Below are positions 4,829 through 5,446 of a DNA stretch of 5,446 nt, piece by piece. The translations under genes and the position numbers were made by a program. The stretch's first letter is position 1. Every line of letters starts with the position of its first letter. The stretch is from Cyanobacteria bacterium UBA11372 (GTDB lineage: Bacteria > Cyanobacteriota > Cyanobacteriia > Cyanobacteriales > Aerosakkonemataceae): contig DNGG01000031.1 of NCBI GenBank assembly GCA_003486675.1, positions 1,880 to 7,325 on the forward strand, written 5' to 3'. Below the pieces are notes generated by a model. That model worked only from the letters and a program-made list of their open reading frames with translations, did not search any database and was not told the DNA's origin.

Positions 4829-5446
4829 TACAGGCCAGTCAGGTTGGCGATAGTAGCGAGTCATATCGTCAAACTTGCGAAGTTCGGCGCGGTGTATCGA
4901 GATTTCTTGGGGATTATCGAGCCATTGGAGGTTCAAATCGGAAAAAAGATTGCTGAGGCGATCGCTATCGAGATTTGACGGGATATCGCCAAAATAGCCA
5001 AGGGTGACGTGAGCGGTGAAGCCGTACTGCTGTTCGATCCCCAACGCGATTAAATCGGGAGTTTGATAAAGATCCCGACGTAATTTTACAATGCGATCGT
5101 AAGATTGCTCATCCGCTGGCACAAGACTTACTCCCAAGGCTCTGGGCATGACGATCAGCCCCAACAGCTGCCATCGAATCGGGTTCCCACCGCTCACCTT
5201 TGGCTGGGACTGCTGGAAGATCTGGTCAATAGTATGGCGCAGATGCGTTTCAAAATCAGGCTTTTCGCTGATAGCGTAACGGTAAGCATCGTCCCAAATC
5301 AAATCGGCTAAAGTGAGATGAAAGCTAGATGGAGGCAGGGAAACCATTAACCCAGGGTCAATCTGCTGCGCGATTTGCTCTTGACAAGCCTTCAAATTTG
5401 TATAAAAATCCTCGTTTTTTACATCATCTTCCCAAGGCGGGGTAAT
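4817..5446 (-). CDS. 2H-phosphoesterase superfamily protein, DUF1868-like (5' end outside window)
   Basis: The two hallmark motifs of 2H phosphoesterases (2'-5' RNA ligase/cyclic phosphodiesterase fold) are present: SFHLTLADL with His43 and Thr45, and FTAHVTLGYFG with His146 and Thr148, numbered from the window edge. The H-x-T pairs form the catalytic site that acts on cyclic or 2'-5' phosphate bonds in nucleotides or RNA. The frame is open to base 5446, adding ITPPWEDDVKNEDFYTN before the TTG at 5395, so that TTG is not the true start; 209 residues are visible. SFHLTLADLIWDDAYRYA and HVTLGYF recall the DUF1868 branch (from memory, not searched). The substrate is unknown. It lies 135 bases upstream of cobH on the same strand, with repeats between, so an operon is possible but not shown. 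Its stop codon falls inside a heptamer array. Confidence 0.82.
   Translation of the reverse strand: MTPPWEDDVKNEDFYTNLKACQEQIAQQIDPGLMVSLPPSSFHLTLADLIWDDAYRYAISEKPDFETHLRHTIDQIFQQSQPKVSGGNPIRWQLLGLIVMPRALGVSLVPADEQSYDRIVKLRRDLYQTPDLIALGIEQQYGFTAHVTLGYFGDIPSNLDSDRLSNLFSDLNLQWLDNPQEISIHRAELRKFDDMTRYYRQPDWPVLEF

Larger units (their letters stand above)
763..4965. repeat. Ten HIP1 octamers (GCGATCGC) scattered across the window
   Basis: Perfect copies start at 763, 1788, 2380, 2806, 3223, 3482, 3853, 4500, 4512 and 4958. Nine of ten lie inside genes. HIP1 is the over-represented palindrome of many cyanobacterial chromosomes, and this density is the strongest taxonomic marker in the window. The genes on both strands carry it, which argues that they are long-term residents of this genome. 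Confidence 0.9.

Noticed and set aside
4682..5446. Cobalamin riboswitch upstream of cobH
   Set aside because: No B12-box-like GCCACTG sequence was found in the spacer, and the DNA there is made of short repeats. A riboswitch further upstream, outside the window, remains possible.

Overview
The window is chromosomal DNA from a cyanobacterium. Ten perfect copies of the HIP1 octamer GCGATCGC lie in 5.4 kb. The proteins are typical of the phylum: a cyanobacterial AbrB-type regulator, a CPBP membrane protease with the motif GLHAGWIWG, and a fused CbiE-CbiT methyltransferase. Tandem heptamer repeats and an AGAAACC/GGTTTCT palindrome between genes suggest a filamentous lineage with a repeat-rich genome. 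That last point is an inference from repeat style; the genus cannot be named.

Layout. The left edge holds the first 60 codons of sdhB on the minus strand, running out of the window at its [2Fe-2S] cysteine cluster. An 861-base non-coding stretch follows, with several possible RNA hairpins but no convincing gene. Two plus-strand genes come next: the AbrB-like regulator (1044-1472) and a 321-residue CPBP-family intramembrane protease (1617-2582). They converge on a minus-strand block that reads, in transcription order, a 2H-phosphoesterase-like protein (5' end outside the window, ends 4817), cobH/cbiC (precorrin-8X methylmutase, 4681-4064) and cobL/cbiET (precorrin-6Y methyltransferase, 3957-2692).

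How the genes work together. CbiET and CobH catalyse consecutive corrin-ring steps of cobalamin (in cyanobacteria usually pseudocobalamin) synthesis: C5/C15 methylation with decarboxylation, then methyl migration from C11 to C12. They are probably co-expressed. The phosphoesterase-like gene lies upstream on the same strand, but no known reaction links it to this pathway. SdhB, the regulator and the protease have no evident functional tie to the cobalamin genes.

The most unusual aspect is the repeats. All three minus-strand genes end inside or against a repeat: an AACCGCCAAG element at cbiET, GCTAAT heptamers at cobH, and AATCTAA heptamers at the phosphoesterase gene. In each case the stop codon lies in or touches the repeat. 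The cobH-cbiET spacer can fold into a 20-bp stem with one mismatch. No defence system, mobile element with a transposase, CRISPR array, tRNA or rRNA is visible.
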